From contig NZ_CP089925.1 of assembly GCF_021284745.1 (NCBI RefSeq), positions 3,187,133 to 3,251,132 of the forward strand: a stretch of 64,000 nucleotides of DNA, given 5' to 3'. The notes beneath the pieces were generated by a model. That model made no database searches. It saw nothing but the letters and a program-made list of their open reading frames with translations, and was not told the origin of the DNA. The translations under genes and the position numbers were made by a program. Source of the stretch: Lysobacter sp. KIS68-7 (GTDB lineage Bacteria; Pseudomonadota; Gammaproteobacteria; Xanthomonadales; Xanthomonadaceae). Below are positions 32,066 to 41,887 of this stretch, in pieces (position 1 is the stretch's first letter; the number at the start of each line of letters is the position of its first letter).

Positions 32066-34516
32066 ATGACCGATTCGCCCGCGGTGCCCCAACGAGAACC
32101 TCGCGCGCACCCCGGCCGGGTCGCCGCGATCGTCGCCCTGCTCGTGCTGCTGGGGTTGGCCGTCGGCGGCGGGTGGTGGTGGTCGCATCGCAAGGCGCCG
32201 GTGCCGGTTCCGGTCGCCACGACACCGCCGCTGCAACGCGTGCTCGTGCTGCCCATCGTGCACGACAAGGCGATTCCCGACGCGCGTGCGTTCGCCTTTG
32301 ATGCGCACCTGCTGGACGCGTTGGCGGCGACACCCGGGCTGGCCATCGTCGATGGCGAACGCGCCGAGCAGGCGTTGCGGCAGCGCACCGCGATGCAGGC
32401 AGGCCGTTACGACATCCCGACCTTGCACCGCCTCGCTGCCGCTTCGCGCGTGCTGCAACCCACCTTGCAGCAAGCACCCGATGGCTGGCGCGTGCAGGCC
32501 ATGCTGCACACGCTCGACGCGTCGCCCGTTGCGATCGATGGCCCCGTTGCGCGCACCGCACCCGATGCGGTGCGCGAATGGCTGCGCACCCCCGCCTTGC
32601 GCGACGGCTTGCACGCCACCGCATCGCCCGTCCTTGCGATGCCCGACGACGACAAGGCGCTCGACGCCTACGGCGCCGGCATCGATGCGCTGCGCAGCGG
32701 ACGCCTCACGCCCGCGCTCGAACAACTGCGCCTCGCGACGAAGGCGACACCCGGCGATCCCGCTGCCTGGCTTGCACAAGCAGAAGCCGCACTCGCGACC
32801 GGCGCGCGCGACGACGCCGACGATGCGCTCGAACGCGGCTCGCGCACGCCCGCCATCGTCAAGTCGCCCTCCACCACGGCGATGCGTTTGCGCACACGGC
32901 TGGCGAGTGCGCAGGACCTGCTCGACGACGAAGCGCCCGATGCGGCGACACTCTGGCGCGCCGTGCTCGCAAAATCCCCCGACGACACGCAGGCGCAACT
33001 CCAGCTCGCACGCGCGCTCGCGGCCGACGGCGATTTCAACGCGGCCACGACGGCGCTGCACGCACTCACTGCGCGCGACCCCGGCGATCCGCGCGCGTGG
33101 CTTGAACTCGGCAAGGTCGCAATGCAAAACGGCGAGGCGAGGCGCGCCGCCGATGAAGACCTCGCACGGGCGCAATCCCTGTACCAGGAAGGGCGCAACG
33201 CGTACGGCGAGGCGGAGACCGTGAACGCACTCGGCGACGCCCATGCGCGTCTGGGCGAGAACAAGGACGCGGCCACGCAATACGGCAAGGCCGTCGAACT
33301 GCAACGCACGCTCGGCAACCAGCGCAGCGTCGCGGCGAACCTGCGCGACCTCGCCGGCGCGCTGTCGCAATCCGGCCATTACGCCGACGCCGAAAAGCGT
33401 TTGAAGGAAGCGCGCGCGATCCACGAATCACTCGACGACCGCGCAGGCCTGGCCGCCACCGACAACGCGCTCGGCCTGCTCGCGCAGGCCCGCGGCGACT
33501 ATCCCGCTGCGCTCATCGCGTTCCGCCATGCACTGCAAGCCTGGCGCCAGGCCGAAGATGCGCATGGCACCGCGGAGGCGCTCGACAACATCGGCTTCGC
33601 CCAGTTCCAGCTCGGCGCCTACGACGACGCGCAGACGCAGTGGCAACAGGCGTCGAACGTGTTCGAAGCCATCGAGGACGACGCGGGCCACATCCGCGCG
33701 CAGCAGCACCTGGGCATGCTCGCGACCGCGCGCGGCCGATGGAAGCAGGCACGCACGCTGCTCGAACCTGCACTCGCACGCGCCGAAGCGGCGAAGCTGC
33801 CGGACGCCATCGCGACGGGCCGATTGCGCCTCGCCGAACTCGAACTGCAGCAAGGCCACACCGCCGCCGCGATCGACCAGGCGACCGCCGCGGGCAAGGT
33901 ATTCGCCGACCACGAAGACCGCCGCGGGCAGGCCGATGCCGGTTTGGTGCACGTCCGCGCGCTACTCGCCGCCGACGCCGTGCCCGAAGCGCGTCGCGTG
34001 CTCACCACCCTGGGCCCCGTGCTCAAGGACGCCTCGTTCGAACAAACCCTGCAGGCGGACCTGGCCACGGCCGCGATCGCCACGCACGATCGCAAGGACG
34101 CCGCCGCGTCGCTCGCCTTCCGCGACGCGAAGCAGGCCGCGGCGAAATCCGGCGTGCCCTCGCTCGAGCTGCAGGTGCTGCTCGCGCAAGCCGATGCAGG
34201 CCAAGCCCTGGATCCGCGCCTGGATGCCCGCACCGCCACGCTCGGCAATGCCGGGTTGCGCCTGCGTTGGCTGGAACACGCGATGCGTGCCACCCTCGCT
34301 GCCCGCCACAAGGCCGACGCAGCTGCGCTGTATCGGGAAGTGCTGACCTGGCTGCGTGCCGGCGACTACGCGCGCGCCGAAGCCCTGCATCGCCTCGGCG
34401 CGCAGGCCGCGGCCACGCCGGCGGATGCGTCGGCGGCGAAGGCGCGCGCGGACGCCGCGCATGCCGCGTTCGTCGCTGCATTGCCGCCCGCGTTGCGCGC
34501 CGACGCGGCGCAGTGA
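32066..34516 (+). CDS. membrane-anchored TolB-like/TPR protein
   Basis: 816 residues: a short N-terminus, one membrane helix ('VAAIVALLVLLGLAVGGGWWW', about 18-38), a TolB-like N-terminal domain ('LQRVLVLPIVHDKAIPDARA', 'LVDALAATPGLAIVDGER'), then about 12-14 TPR helical hairpins ('AAWLAQAEAALATG', 'AETVNALGDAHARLGENKDAATQYGKAVE'). It ends in an Ala-rich helix. The domain order is that of many periplasmic or cytoplasmic scaffold proteins of unknown partner. A TACCAT box lies 15 bases before the ATG, too close to be a normal -10. Confidence 0.82.
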   Translation: MTDSPAVPQREPRAHPGRVAAIVALLVLLGLAVGGGWWWSHRKAPVPVPVATTPPLQRVLVLPIVHDKAIPDARAFAFDAHLLDALAATPGLAIVDGERAEQALRQRTAMQAGRYDIPTLHRLAAASRVLQPTLQQAPDGWRVQAMLHTLDASPVAIDGPVARTAPDAVREWLRTPALRDGLHATASPVLAMPDDDKALDAYGAGIDALRSGRLTPALEQLRLATKATPGDPAAWLAQAEAALATGARDDADDALERGSRTPAIVKSPSTTAMRLRTRLASAQDLLDDEAPDAATLWRAVLAKSPDDTQAQLQLARALAADGDFNAATTALHALTARDPGDPRAWLELGKVAMQNGEARRAADEDLARAQSLYQEGRNAYGEAETVNALGDAHARLGENKDAATQYGKAVELQRTLGNQRSVAANLRDLAGALSQSGHYADAEKRLKEARAIHESLDDRAGLAATDNALGLLAQARGDYPAALIAFRHALQAWRQAEDAHGTAEALDNIGFAQFQLGAYDDAQTQWQQASNVFEAIEDDAGHIRAQQHLGMLATARGRWKQARTLLEPALARAEAAKLPDAIATGRLRLAELELQQGHTAAAIDQATAAGKVFADHEDRRGQADAGLVHVRALLAADAVPEARRVLTTLGPVLKDASFEQTLQADLATAAIATHDRKDAAASLAFRDAKQAAAKSGVPSLELQVLLAQADAGQALDPRLDARTATLGNAGLRLRWLEHAMRATLAARHKADAAALYREVLTWLRAGDYARAEALHRLGAQAAATPADASAAKARADAAHAAFVAALPPALRADAAQ

Positions 34517-34589
34517 CACACCCCGCCCCGGCGACGATCCCGTACGCCGGTGTATGCTCGCCCGCATCACCCCGTGAACGAGGCGTTGC

Positions 34590-35072
34590 ATGCAATCGAA
34601 GGGATTTCGTTGGCTGATCGCGGCGGCACTGCTCGCCTCCCTCGCCGGCTGCGGCGGCGGCCCCGTCAAGCGCGTGTCCAAGCCCGCGGCGAGCATCCAG
34701 CAACTCACCGTGCGCGCCGATGGCGGTTGGGATGTCGACGTGCGCATCGACAACTACAGCAGTGTCGAGATGCACGTGCAGGAGGTCTCGCTCGCGCTCA
34801 CCGTCGCCGGTGAATCCGCCGGCACGCTCTCGCGCGCCGGTGGCGACTTCAGCATCGGCCCCGAGTCGGCCGACGTGGAAACCTTCAAGCTTTCGCCGAC
34901 CTCCGCCGCGAAGATCACCGTCGCCGACGCACTCGCCGGTCGCAAGACCGTGGCCTATGCGCTGAAGGGCACGATGAACGCCACCTTCCAGGACGCGGGC
35001 CAGCGCAACTTCGAGATCGACGCGACCAATTCCCTCGACCCCGCCCCCGGCTTGCCGGGCGTGCTGCGCTGA
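34590..35072 (+). CDS. LEA-type-2 (WHy)-like lipoprotein
   Basis: 160 residues. Lipobox 'SLAGC' (Cys at about 21) follows a normal signal peptide. The mature part contains 'QLTVRADGGWDVDVRIDNYSSVEMHVQEVSLALTV' and 'GKTVAYALKGTMNATFQ'-like strands, the pattern of LEA2/WHy domains that adopt a beta-sandwich at membranes. GAGG ten bases before the ATG. It is followed after seven bases by the acyl-CoA dehydrogenase gene. Confidence 0.75.
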   Translation: MQSKGFRWLIAAALLASLAGCGGGPVKRVSKPAASIQQLTVRADGGWDVDVRIDNYSSVEMHVQEVSLALTVAGESAGTLSRAGGDFSIGPESADVETFKLSPTSAAKITVADALAGRKTVAYALKGTMNATFQDAGQRNFEIDATNSLDPAPGLPGVLR

Positions 35073-35079
35073 GGTCGCC

Positions 35080-36873
35080 ATGGGCAGTTCCTATCGCGCT
35101 CCCCTCAACGACATGCGCTTCGCGTTGTACGACGTGCTCGGTGCAGAAGCCTTGTTCGCCAAGCTCGGTTTCACCGACGCCACCCGCGACGTGCTCGACG
35201 CCGTGCTCGACGAAGCCGCGCGCTTCAACGAAACCGTGCTCGCGCCCCTGAACGAAATCGGCGACCGCATTGGTTGCACCTACGACAAGGCGACGGGCGA
35301 AGTGCGCACGCCGCCGGGTTTCCGCGAGGCCTACCTGCAATTCGTCGAAGGCGGCTGGCCGGGCCTGGTGTCGCCCGTCGAATTCGGCGGCCAGGGCCTG
35401 CCGCACCTGGCGGGCGTGCCGCTGAAGGAAATGATCGACGCCGCGAACCTGGCCTGGGGCAACTTCCCCCTGCTCTCGCACGGCGCGACCGAAGCGCTGA
35501 TCCACCACGGCGAAAGCTGGCAGCAGGACGCCTTCCTCAAGCCGATCGTCGAAGGGCGCTGGACCGGCACGATGTGCCTCACCGAGCCGCACTGCGGCAC
35601 CGACCTCGGCCTGCTGAAGACGCGCGCCGAACCGCAGGCCGACGGCACGTATTCGATCACCGGCACCAAGATCTTCATCACCGCCGGCGAGCACGACTTC
35701 ACCGAGAACATCGTTCATCTGGTGCTCGCGCGATTGCCGGATGCGCCTGCGGGCGTGAAAGGCATTTCCTTGTTCATCGTCCCGAAGATGCGCGTGTCGC
35801 GCGACGGTGCGATGGGCGAACGCAACGCGGTGCGTTGCGGCGCGCTCGAACACAAGATGGGCATCCACGCTTCGGCGACGTGCGTCATCAACTTCGACGA
35901 TGCGCAGGGGTATCTCATCGGCCAGCCGAACAAAGGCCTGATGGCGATGTTCACCATGATGAACACCGCGCGCCTCGCCGTCGGCCTGCAAGGCCTGGGC
36001 TTGTCGGATCGCGCGTACCAGAACGCCCTGCGTTACGCGCAGGAGCGTTTGCAGATGCGTTCGCTGTCGGGACCGAAGCAGCCGTCGAAGCCCGCCGACC
36101 CGATCATCGTGCACCCCGACGTGCGCCGCATGCTGCTCACGTGCAAATCGCTGATCGAAGGCGGCCGCGTACTCGGTTACCACGCGGCGTCGCTCGTCGA
36201 CATCGCCAATCATTCGACCGATGCGAACGAACGCGAGCAGGCCGATGCGCTGCTCGGTTTCGTCACGCCGATCGTCAAGGCCTGCCTCACCGAATGGGGC
36301 GTGGAGTGCACCTACCACGCACTGCAGTGCTATGGCGGCCACGGCTACATCGCCGAACACGGCATGGAACAGCTCGCGCGCGACGCGCGCATCACCACGC
36401 TGTACGAAGGCACCACCGGCATCCAGGCGCTCGACCTGATGGGCCGCAAGATCATGCAGCAGCAGGGCGCGGGGCTCCGCGTCTTCCTCGGCATGGTCGA
36501 TGCGTTCTGCTCGGCGCATGCGAACGACGAAGCCTTCGCTGAATTCGTCGGCCCGCTGCGTGCGGCGGCGGCGGAATCTCAGGCGCTGGCGATCGAAGTC
36601 GGCAAGCGCGCGGCGTCCAATCCCGAGGAAATCGGCGCGGCGGCGTGGGACTACCTCTTCCATTCCGGCTACGTCGCGCTGGCCTACTGGTGGGCGCGCA
36701 GCGTCGCCGCGGCCGATGCGTCGACCCGCTCGGCCGCATTCAAGAACGCCAAGCGCGAAACGGCGCGCTTCTACTTCGAACGCGTACTCCCGCGCACGCT
36801 TTCGCACGCACAGGCCATCCGCGCGGGGGCCGGCTCACTGATGGGTACCCAATTCGACACTGAAGGGGTATAA
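35080..36873 (+). CDS. long-chain-type acyl-CoA dehydrogenase (FadE/DmdC-like)
   Basis: 597 residues, the length of the large ACAD subgroup with an extra C-terminal domain. FAD/substrate motifs are clear: 'GTMCLTEPHCGTDLGLLKT', 'YSITGTKIFITAGEHD', 'GISLFIVPK', 'ALQCYGGHGYIAEHGMEQLARDARITTLYEGTTGIQALDL'. The last motif holds the catalytic Glu region. It oxidises acyl-CoA in beta-oxidation, passing electrons to ETF. DmdC (3-methylmercaptopropionyl-CoA) is the named subfamily of this length, but DMSP use is not implied. Confidence 0.95.
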   Translation: MGSSYRAPLNDMRFALYDVLGAEALFAKLGFTDATRDVLDAVLDEAARFNETVLAPLNEIGDRIGCTYDKATGEVRTPPGFREAYLQFVEGGWPGLVSPVEFGGQGLPHLAGVPLKEMIDAANLAWGNFPLLSHGATEALIHHGESWQQDAFLKPIVEGRWTGTMCLTEPHCGTDLGLLKTRAEPQADGTYSITGTKIFITAGEHDFTENIVHLVLARLPDAPAGVKGISLFIVPKMRVSRDGAMGERNAVRCGALEHKMGIHASATCVINFDDAQGYLIGQPNKGLMAMFTMMNTARLAVGLQGLGLSDRAYQNALRYAQERLQMRSLSGPKQPSKPADPIIVHPDVRRMLLTCKSLIEGGRVLGYHAASLVDIANHSTDANEREQADALLGFVTPIVKACLTEWGVECTYHALQCYGGHGYIAEHGMEQLARDARITTLYEGTTGIQALDLMGRKIMQQQGAGLRVFLGMVDAFCSAHANDEAFAEFVGPLRAAAAESQALAIEVGKRAASNPEEIGAAAWDYLFHSGYVALAYWWARSVAAADASTRSAAFKNAKRETARFYFERVLPRTLSHAQAIRAGAGSLMGTQFDTEGV

Positions 36874-36885
36874 GCTCGGGACACG

Positions 36886-37518
36886 ATGGAGACCCATAGG
36901 GCACAGCTCCGACTCGTCGAACCCGAGGCGACTGCCTTCGAGGCACCGCGACTTCATTCGGTTCGTTTCCTCTCGCTCGACGCCCATGGCCGGGTCCTGG
37001 ACTGGATGAGCTGGCAGGACGCCGCATGCCTGTATGCACGCGGCGCCGTTGCCTGGACCCTCGGCGATCCCTGCCTCACCGTCCACGGTGGCATCTGCCG
37101 CGCGACCGGTGCGCAGAGCACCATCGACCTGCATCCGATCGTCGCGGCCAAGGGCCACGCGCGCCCGCATGCGTTGGATCCGACGCCGGCGCTGACCAAC
37201 GCCGCGCTTTTCGCGCGCGACCAGCATCTGTGCCTGTATTGCGGCCACGAATTCCCGCGCCCGCACCTGACGCGCGACCACGTGGTGCCGTTGTCGCGGG
37301 GTGGTCGGGATCAGTGGGAGAACGTGGTCTCGGCGTGCTTCCACTGCAATTCGCGCAAGGGTGGGCGGACGCCACAGCAGGCAAGCATGCCGTTGTTGGC
37401 GGTGCCGTATCGGCCGAGCTGGATCGAGCATCTGATCCTGTCCAATCGCCACATCCTCGCGGATCAGATGGCGTTTTTGCGCTCGCACCTGCCGAAGCAT
37501 CCTCGGGCGATTGCCTAA
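36886..37518 (+). CDS. HNH endonuclease-domain protein
   Basis: 210 residues. The C-terminal half holds a zinc-finger HNH: 'HLCLYCGHEFP' (C-x2-C), 'LTRDHVVPLSRGGRDQWENVVSAC' (H and N) and 'FHCNSRKGGRTPQQA' (second C-x2-C and N-x-R-K). The N-terminal 110 residues are not recognised. Codon use matches the core genome, and a similar orphan HNH gene occurs widely in this family, so it is probably not a homing or restriction enzyme. It ends nine bases before the inverted-repeat element. Confidence 0.88.
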   Translation: METHRAQLRLVEPEATAFEAPRLHSVRFLSLDAHGRVLDWMSWQDAACLYARGAVAWTLGDPCLTVHGGICRATGAQSTIDLHPIVAAKGHARPHALDPTPALTNAALFARDQHLCLYCGHEFPRPHLTRDHVVPLSRGGRDQWENVVSACFHCNSRKGGRTPQQASMPLLAVPYRPSWIEHLILSNRHILADQMAFLRSHLPKHPRAIA

Positions 37519-37550
37519 CGCTCCACTAGACGGGCGGTCCGCCGCGAGCT

Positions 37551-37605
37551 GCCGTGTGCTCCTCGCCGCTCACATACAGCAAGCTCCCGTCGAGGAGCAC
37601 ACGGC
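37551..37605. repeat. hairpin in left arm of the inverted-repeat element
   Basis: GCCGTGTGCTCCTCG at 37551-37565 pairs perfectly over 15 bp with 37591-37605, with a 25-base loop that contains AGCAAGCTCCCGT. The structure is repeated in the right arm. Confidence 0.8.
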
Positions 37606-38022
37606 ATCTCACGTCGGCCCGCTCGCCACTTGATGTTTGCGCGGAGCGTCTGGGAGCCGCGTGCCACCGCGATGCGAACGCGTGCGCCAACTTCCGGCTG
37701 CGGAGGGTCGGCACTTTGCCCCCTCGCTCGCTGCATCGGCATGCTGCGTCCCGCTTCGGAGGGCAAGGTGCCTAGCGACAAAGTTGGGAGGCGCTCCTTC
37801 GGATGGAGGGAGCGTTTTCGCTTTTGCCGAAGGCGCGGATCTGGCAAACGTGGTGAGGCACGTCGCCCTTCGAAGCGGGACGCAGCATGCCGATGCAGCG
37901 AGCGAGGGGGCGATGTGCCGTCTTTCCGGAGCCGGGTGTAGGCGCGAGGCATTCGGATTGCGGCGGCCCTTCACACCAGACGCTCCGCGAGGGCATCAAA
38001 TCGCGAGCGGGCCGACGTGAGA

Positions 38023-38079
38023 CGTCGTGTGCTCCTCGACGGGAGCTTGCCGTATGCGAGCGGCGAGGAGCACACGACG
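38023..38079. repeat. hairpin in right arm of the inverted-repeat element
   Basis: CGTCGTGTGCTCCTCG at 38023-38038 pairs perfectly over 16 bp with 38064-38079. Both arms differ from each other at the stem base but compensate (CGTCG/CGACG against GCCG/CGGC), which suggests the stem itself is maintained by selection or by the copying mechanism. Confidence 0.75.
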
Positions 38080-38100
38080 GCTCGCGGCGGAACGCCCGTC

Positions 38101-38128
38101 TTGTGCGCCCCCGCCCTCACGCTACACT
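38101..38128 (+). promoter_or_regulatory. sigma70-like promoter at the element edge
   Basis: TTGTGC (38101-38106), a 16-base spacer and TACACT (38123-38128) lie 35 bases before the ATG at 38163. The first base of the -35 box is the last base of the inverted-repeat element. Confidence 0.35.
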
Positions 38129-38162
38129 CGCACCTCCTGAAGAGTCCGCGGACCGCAACAAC

Positions 38163-39299
38163 ATGGCATTGACGCTCGGCACCACCGGCATGGATTCCGC
38201 CACCGAGGCGGAACTGCGCGCGGCCTTCCAGCAATCCAACGCCACCCGCGGCGGACGCTGGCAACTGGTCGAAGAAGGCCAGGCCGATTACGTCGTCGTC
38301 GACATGGACAGCATGTACGGCCCCATGAGCTGGCTCCGCCTGCACGCCGCCGGCAAGCACGTCATCGGGCTCACCTCCGCCGCCCGCACCCAGACCGACT
38401 TCCGCCTCGAGCGTCCGATCAGCGCCGCCGGCGTGGGCCTGCTGCTCGACCAGATCGCCGGTGGCGGCTTCGTCGCCCCCACGCCGCCCGCCGACGCAGC
38501 CCCCGCGCCGGTCGCCGTGCCCTCGGGCATGAGCGCTTCGCCGGTGCGCCAGGACCAGCTGCCGGAAGAAATGCCGAAGCCCGTGCCGGAAGACCTCCGC
38601 GCACGCGGTGTGCAGGCGCCCAAACTGCCGGATTCGGTCGAGGCCGGCACGCTCGCGCCGACCAGCATCGCTCCGCCGCCCGTGGCGCCGGCGCCCGCCG
38701 CGCCTGCACCCGTCGCGGCCGCGCCCGCCGCACCGCGCGTGCATGGCCTGGCCGACTGGCTGGCCGACGGCGCGCTGCAGGGCAAACTGCGCTACCAAAA
38801 GGGCACCGGCCCGGCGTTGCTGCTCGACGCCAGCGCACGCACCTACCACGGCCCCGCGGCGCTCAAGCCGCTGGCGGCGTATTTCGAAGGTCCGGTCGAT
38901 CGCGCCGCGTTCGGCAACGTCGACGATGCGACCTTCGCCCGAGAAGCCGCGCCGCTCGGCGCCGCGCAGCCGCTGGTGCGCCTGCAGTGGTACGGCGGGC
39001 TGCTGGCCGGCGGCGGCAAGCTGCTGCCGGGCTTCGACCCGGCCGCGAAGTACAAGCTCGGCAAGTGGCCGCAGACCGAACGCGAATTCCCGAAGCACTT
39101 CCGCATCGCCACCGCGATGATGAAGGCCCCGGCGACGCTCGACGAACTCGCGGCCGCCAGCGGCGTGGGCCATGAGGAAGTCGTCGACTTCGTGAACGCG
39201 AACCTCGCCACCGGCTTCGCCGAAATGGTCTCCGACGCGCCGACCGACCCGAACGAATCGCAGAAGGGCGGCCTGTTCGGGCGTTTGCGCGGCAAGTAA
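38163..39299 (+). CDS. uncharacterised protein with Pro/Ala linker and winged-helix-like C-terminus
   Basis: 378 residues. The N-terminal 105 residues look like a small alpha-beta domain ('[20 protein letters not shown]', '[20 protein letters not shown]', '[15 protein letters not shown]'), reminiscent of a receiver domain without its phosphorylation site. A Pro/Ala-rich linker (about 108-195) follows. The C-terminal part has '[22 protein letters not shown]' and ends with a winged-helix-like stretch '[23 protein letters not shown]'. It is upstream of dxs. No family name could be given. Confidence 0.7.
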   Translation: MALTLGTTGMDSATEAELRAAFQQSNATRGGRWQLVEEGQADYVVVDMDSMYGPMSWLRLHAAGKHVIGLTSAARTQTDFRLERPISAAGVGLLLDQIAGGGFVAPTPPADAAPAPVAVPSGMSASPVRQDQLPEEMPKPVPEDLRARGVQAPKLPDSVEAGTLAPTSIAPPPVAPAPAAPAPVAAAPAAPRVHGLADWLADGALQGKLRYQKGTGPALLLDASARTYHGPAALKPLAAYFEGPVDRAAFGNVDDATFAREAAPLGAAQPLVRLQWYGGLLAGGGKLLPGFDPAAKYKLGKWPQTEREFPKHFRIATAMMKAPATLDELAAASGVGHEEVVDFVNANLATGFAEMVSDAPTDPNESQKGGLFGRLRGK

Positions 39300-39345
39300 G
39301 GCCGACCCGAGCCGCCTTTCAGCGGCCTTTGGGGGGCGCGCGGGC

Positions 39346-39351
39346 TACAAT
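39346..39351 (+). promoter_or_regulatory. -10-like box before dxs
   Basis: TACAAT lies 28 bases before the dxs ATG. No good -35 box is seen at 16-18 bases upstream (this stretch is GCGGCCTTTGG). The small hairpin GCCGC-CTTTCA-GCGGC at 39311-39326 just before it may weakly end the upstream gene. Confidence 0.3.
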
Positions 39352-39379
39352 CGCGGCCTTGTCGTCGCGACCCCCCTCG

Positions 39380-41287
39380 ATGATCGATTCCACGCGCTAC
39401 CCGCGCCTGTCCCGGATTTCCTATCCGGCCGACCTGCGCTCCTTCGGCGAAGACGAACTCCCGGCGATCGCCGAGGAACTTCGCGCCTACCTGATCGAAT
39501 CCGTCGGCCGCAGTGGCGGGCATTTCGGTGCCGGCCTCGGCGTCATCGAGCTGACGGTCGCCCTGCACTACCTCTACGACACGCCGCACGACCGCCTGGT
39601 GTGGGACGTCGGCCACCAGACCTACCCGCACAAGATCCTGACCGGCCGCCGCGACACCATCCACACGGTGAAGCAGAAGGACGGCGTCGCGCCGTTCCCG
39701 AAGCGCGAGGAATCCGAGTACGACACCTTCGGCGTCGGCCATTCGTCGACCTCGATCTCCGCCGCGCTCGGCATGGCGATCGCAAACGCGCGCGCCGGCA
39801 ACGACCGCCGTGTCGTCGCGATCATCGGCGACGGCGCGATGACCGCAGGCATGGCCTACGAAGCGCTGAACCACGCCGGCGGCATGGACCCCGAGCCCAA
39901 CCTGCTCGTGATCCTCAACGACAACCGCATGTCGATCTCCGAGAACGTCGGCGGCGTGACCAAGATGCTCGGCCGCATGACGGGTTCGAAGACGCTCAAC
40001 GCGATCCGCGAAGGCGGCAAGAAGCTCCTCGGCGACAAGAACAACCCGACCGCGCGTTTCGTGAAGCGCTGGGAAGAACACTGGAAGGGCATGTTCGTGC
40101 CGTCCACGCTGTTCGAGGAAATGGGCTTCCATTACACGGGCCCGATCGACGGCCACGACGTGGATGCGCTCGTCGGCACGATGAAGACGCTCAAGACCCT
40201 CAAGGGTCCGCAGCTGCTCCACATCATCACCACCAAGGGCAAGGGCTACGAGCTCGCCGAAGGCGACCAGATCGGTTACCACGCGGTCGGGCCCTTCGAT
40301 CCCGCGCAGGGCCTGGTGAGCAAGCCGGGCGCGAAGAAGCCGACCTACACCGACATCTTCAGCGACTGGCTGTGCGACATGGCCGCCGCCGACGAGACGC
40401 TGCTGGGCATCACCCCGGCGATGCGCGAAGGCTCGGGCCTGGTGCGCTTCAGCAAGGAATACCCGGAGCGTTACTTCGACGTCGCCATCGCCGAGCAGCA
40501 CGCGGTGACGCTCGCGGCCGGCATGGCCTGCGAAGGGGCGAAGCCCGTCGTCGCGATCTATTCGACGTTCCTGCAGCGCGGTTACGACCAGCTCGTGCAC
40601 GACGTCGCCATCCAGGACCTCGATGTGCTGTTCGCGATCGATCGCGGCGGCGTGGTCGGGCCCGACGGCGCGACGCACGCGGGCAACCTGGACCTGAGCT
40701 ACCTGCGCTGCGTGCCGAACATGGTGGTGATGGCGCCGGCCGACGAGAACGAATGCCGGCAGATGCTCACCACGGGCTTCAGGCACGTGGGCCCGGCGGC
40801 GGTGCGTTATCCGCGCGGTACCGGCCCGGGCGTTGCGATCGAGCAGGCGCTCGACACGCTGCCGATCGGCAAGGCGGATGTACGTCGCAAGGGCACGCGC
40901 ATTGCGTTGCTCGCGTTCGGCGCCGTCGTTCCGGCCGCAGAGAAAGTCGGCGAAGAACTCGGCCTCACCGTCGTCAACATGCGTTTCGTGAAGCCGCTGG
41001 ATCGCGCGCTGTTGCTCGAACTGGCGAAGACGCACGAAGGCTTCGTGACGATCGAAGACAACGTGGTGATGGGCGGTGCGGGTTCCGGCGTCGCCGAACT
41101 CTTCGCGTCGGAGAACGTGCAGGTGCCGATGCTGCACCTCGGCTTGCCGGACAGCTTCCAGCACCATGCGAGCCGCGAAGATCTGCTCGCGGAAGCGGGA
41201 TTGGATGTAGCGGGGATTCGCGCCGCCGTCCTTGCGCGCTGGCCGCAAGCGTCCGCTTCGCCGACGGCGAAGTCCGCAGCAGGTTGA
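39380..41287 (+). CDS. dxs: 1-deoxy-D-xylulose-5-phosphate synthase
   Basis: 635 residues, normal for Dxs. The thiamine-diphosphate motif '[18 protein letters not shown]...[18 protein letters not shown]' (G-D-G-x27-N-N type), the DXS-specific '[14 protein letters not shown]', and the C-terminal Glu/His region '[19 protein letters not shown]' are intact. It condenses pyruvate and glyceraldehyde-3-phosphate, the first step of the MEP isoprenoid pathway, in the cytoplasm. The start at 39380 follows a -10-like box; an open frame 17 codons longer is non-coding. Confidence 0.98.
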   Translation: MIDSTRYPRLSRISYPADLRSFGEDELPAIAEELRAYLIESVGRSGGHFGAGLGVIELTVALHYLYDTPHDRLVWDVGHQTYPHKILTGRRDTIHTVKQKDGVAPFPKREESEYDTFGVGHSSTSISAALGMAIANARAGNDRRVVAIIGDGAMTAGMAYEALNHAGGMDPEPNLLVILNDNRMSISENVGGVTKMLGRMTGSKTLNAIREGGKKLLGDKNNPTARFVKRWEEHWKGMFVPSTLFEEMGFHYTGPIDGHDVDALVGTMKTLKTLKGPQLLHIITTKGKGYELAEGDQIGYHAVGPFDPAQGLVSKPGAKKPTYTDIFSDWLCDMAAADETLLGITPAMREGSGLVRFSKEYPERYFDVAIAEQHAVTLAAGMACEGAKPVVAIYSTFLQRGYDQLVHDVAIQDLDVLFAIDRGGVVGPDGATHAGNLDLSYLRCVPNMVVMAPADENECRQMLTTGFRHVGPAAVRYPRGTGPGVAIEQALDTLPIGKADVRRKGTRIALLAFGAVVPAAEKVGEELGLTVVNMRFVKPLDRALLLELAKTHEGFVTIEDNVVMGGAGSGVAELFASENVQVPMLHLGLPDSFQHHASREDLLAEAGLDVAGIRAAVLARWPQASASPTAKSAAG

Positions 41288-41301
41288 CGTACACGACGCG
41301 C

Positions 41302-41322
41302 GGCCGCGCATTGCGCGCGGCC
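41302..41322. terminator. GC-rich hairpin between convergent genes
   Basis: GGCCGCGC (41302-41309), a five-base loop and GCGCGGCC (41315-41322) form a perfect stem in the 48-base gap between dxs and the convergent small secreted protein gene. There is no T-run, so it is only a possible terminator. Confidence 0.35.
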
Positions 41323-41335
41323 ACGCGTTGGCGAT

Positions 41336-41665
41336 TTACATCGCCTTGTCTTTCATCGGCTTCCAGGTCAGGCCGCCGCTCGCGCTGCGCATGACCATGA
41401 TCTTCGGCTCTTTCGCGGCGCAGGCTTCGGCCGCGGCACCCATCAGCTTGGTACGCAGGCCGGGGGCCTGGGCCGGATCACTGACGTTCAAGACATCCTG
41501 CACGTCCTGCAGGCTCGGCTCCTCCGGGTTGACGCACGCCATCGTGAGCGCGTGCTTGCCTTCCTCGGCAGTGACCTCGACGGTCTTCAGCGACATGTCC
41601 TGCGCGGCCGCGATGCCGACTCCGAAGACGACGAGGGAAAGCGCGACAACGTGGGGGGTACGCAT
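41336..41665 (-). CDS. small periplasmic protein, unknown
   Basis: 109 residues with a signal peptide ('MRTPHVVALSLVVFGVGIAAAQ', cleavage near 21/22). The mature part has two Cys ('ALTMACVNPEEPSLQDVQ' and 'AAAEACAAKEPKIMV') that could form a disulfide. AAGGAGAGG upstream of the ATG supports expression. It resembles small secreted proteins of Xanthomonadaceae with no known role. Confidence 0.7.
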   Translation of the reverse strand: MRTPHVVALSLVVFGVGIAAAQDMSLKTVEVTAEEGKHALTMACVNPEEPSLQDVQDVLNVSDPAQAPGLRTKLMGAAAEACAAKEPKIMVMRSASGGLTWKPMKDKAM

Positions 41666-41887
41666 TTGCCTCTCCTTGTGCAGTGGGGGGACTGCATCCG
41701 CATGATTGGCGCGCGCGTGCCCAAGGACAAATGACTTTGGTTGGCTGCCGGCAGTTCGCGGGTGGTTTCCGACAAACGGCGGGCTAACCCATCATTACGC
41801 CAACGGAACGTGTCCGCAGAGCGCATGGGGCGGCGTTGTTCCGTCTTCGCCTTGACGCCGCGCTCACGTGAAGGCGATCCTCGGGCC

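Larger units (their letters stand above)
37528..38101. repeat. 574-bp imperfect inverted-repeat element
   Basis: The outer 100 bases of each end are about 90% identical in inverted orientation (AGACGGGCG...GCCCGCTCGC), followed by about 90 poorly matching bases and then a 55-base block of similar identity (around GCTGCATCGGCATGCTGCG). Each end contains its own hairpin. The central part is unique. The single-strand form could fold as one long stem. The open frames on both strands are artefacts of this GC-rich repeat. No transposase frame and no clear target duplication were found. The whole 37519-38162 gap is this element plus a short promoter region. Confidence 0.85.

Noticed and set aside
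35080..36873. DMSP catabolism via DmdC
   Set aside because: The length and motifs fit, but no other Dmd genes are present; a general acyl-CoA dehydrogenase is the safer reading.
37528..38101. Apparent proteins on both strands inside the 574-bp element
   Set aside because: The frames repeat the same Arg-rich peptide on both strands because the DNA is an inverted repeat; no start signals are seen.
36886..38101. HNH gene as a homing nuclease of the neighbouring inverted repeat
   Set aside because: The HNH gene has core codon use and ends before the repeat; no link beyond adjacency was seen.
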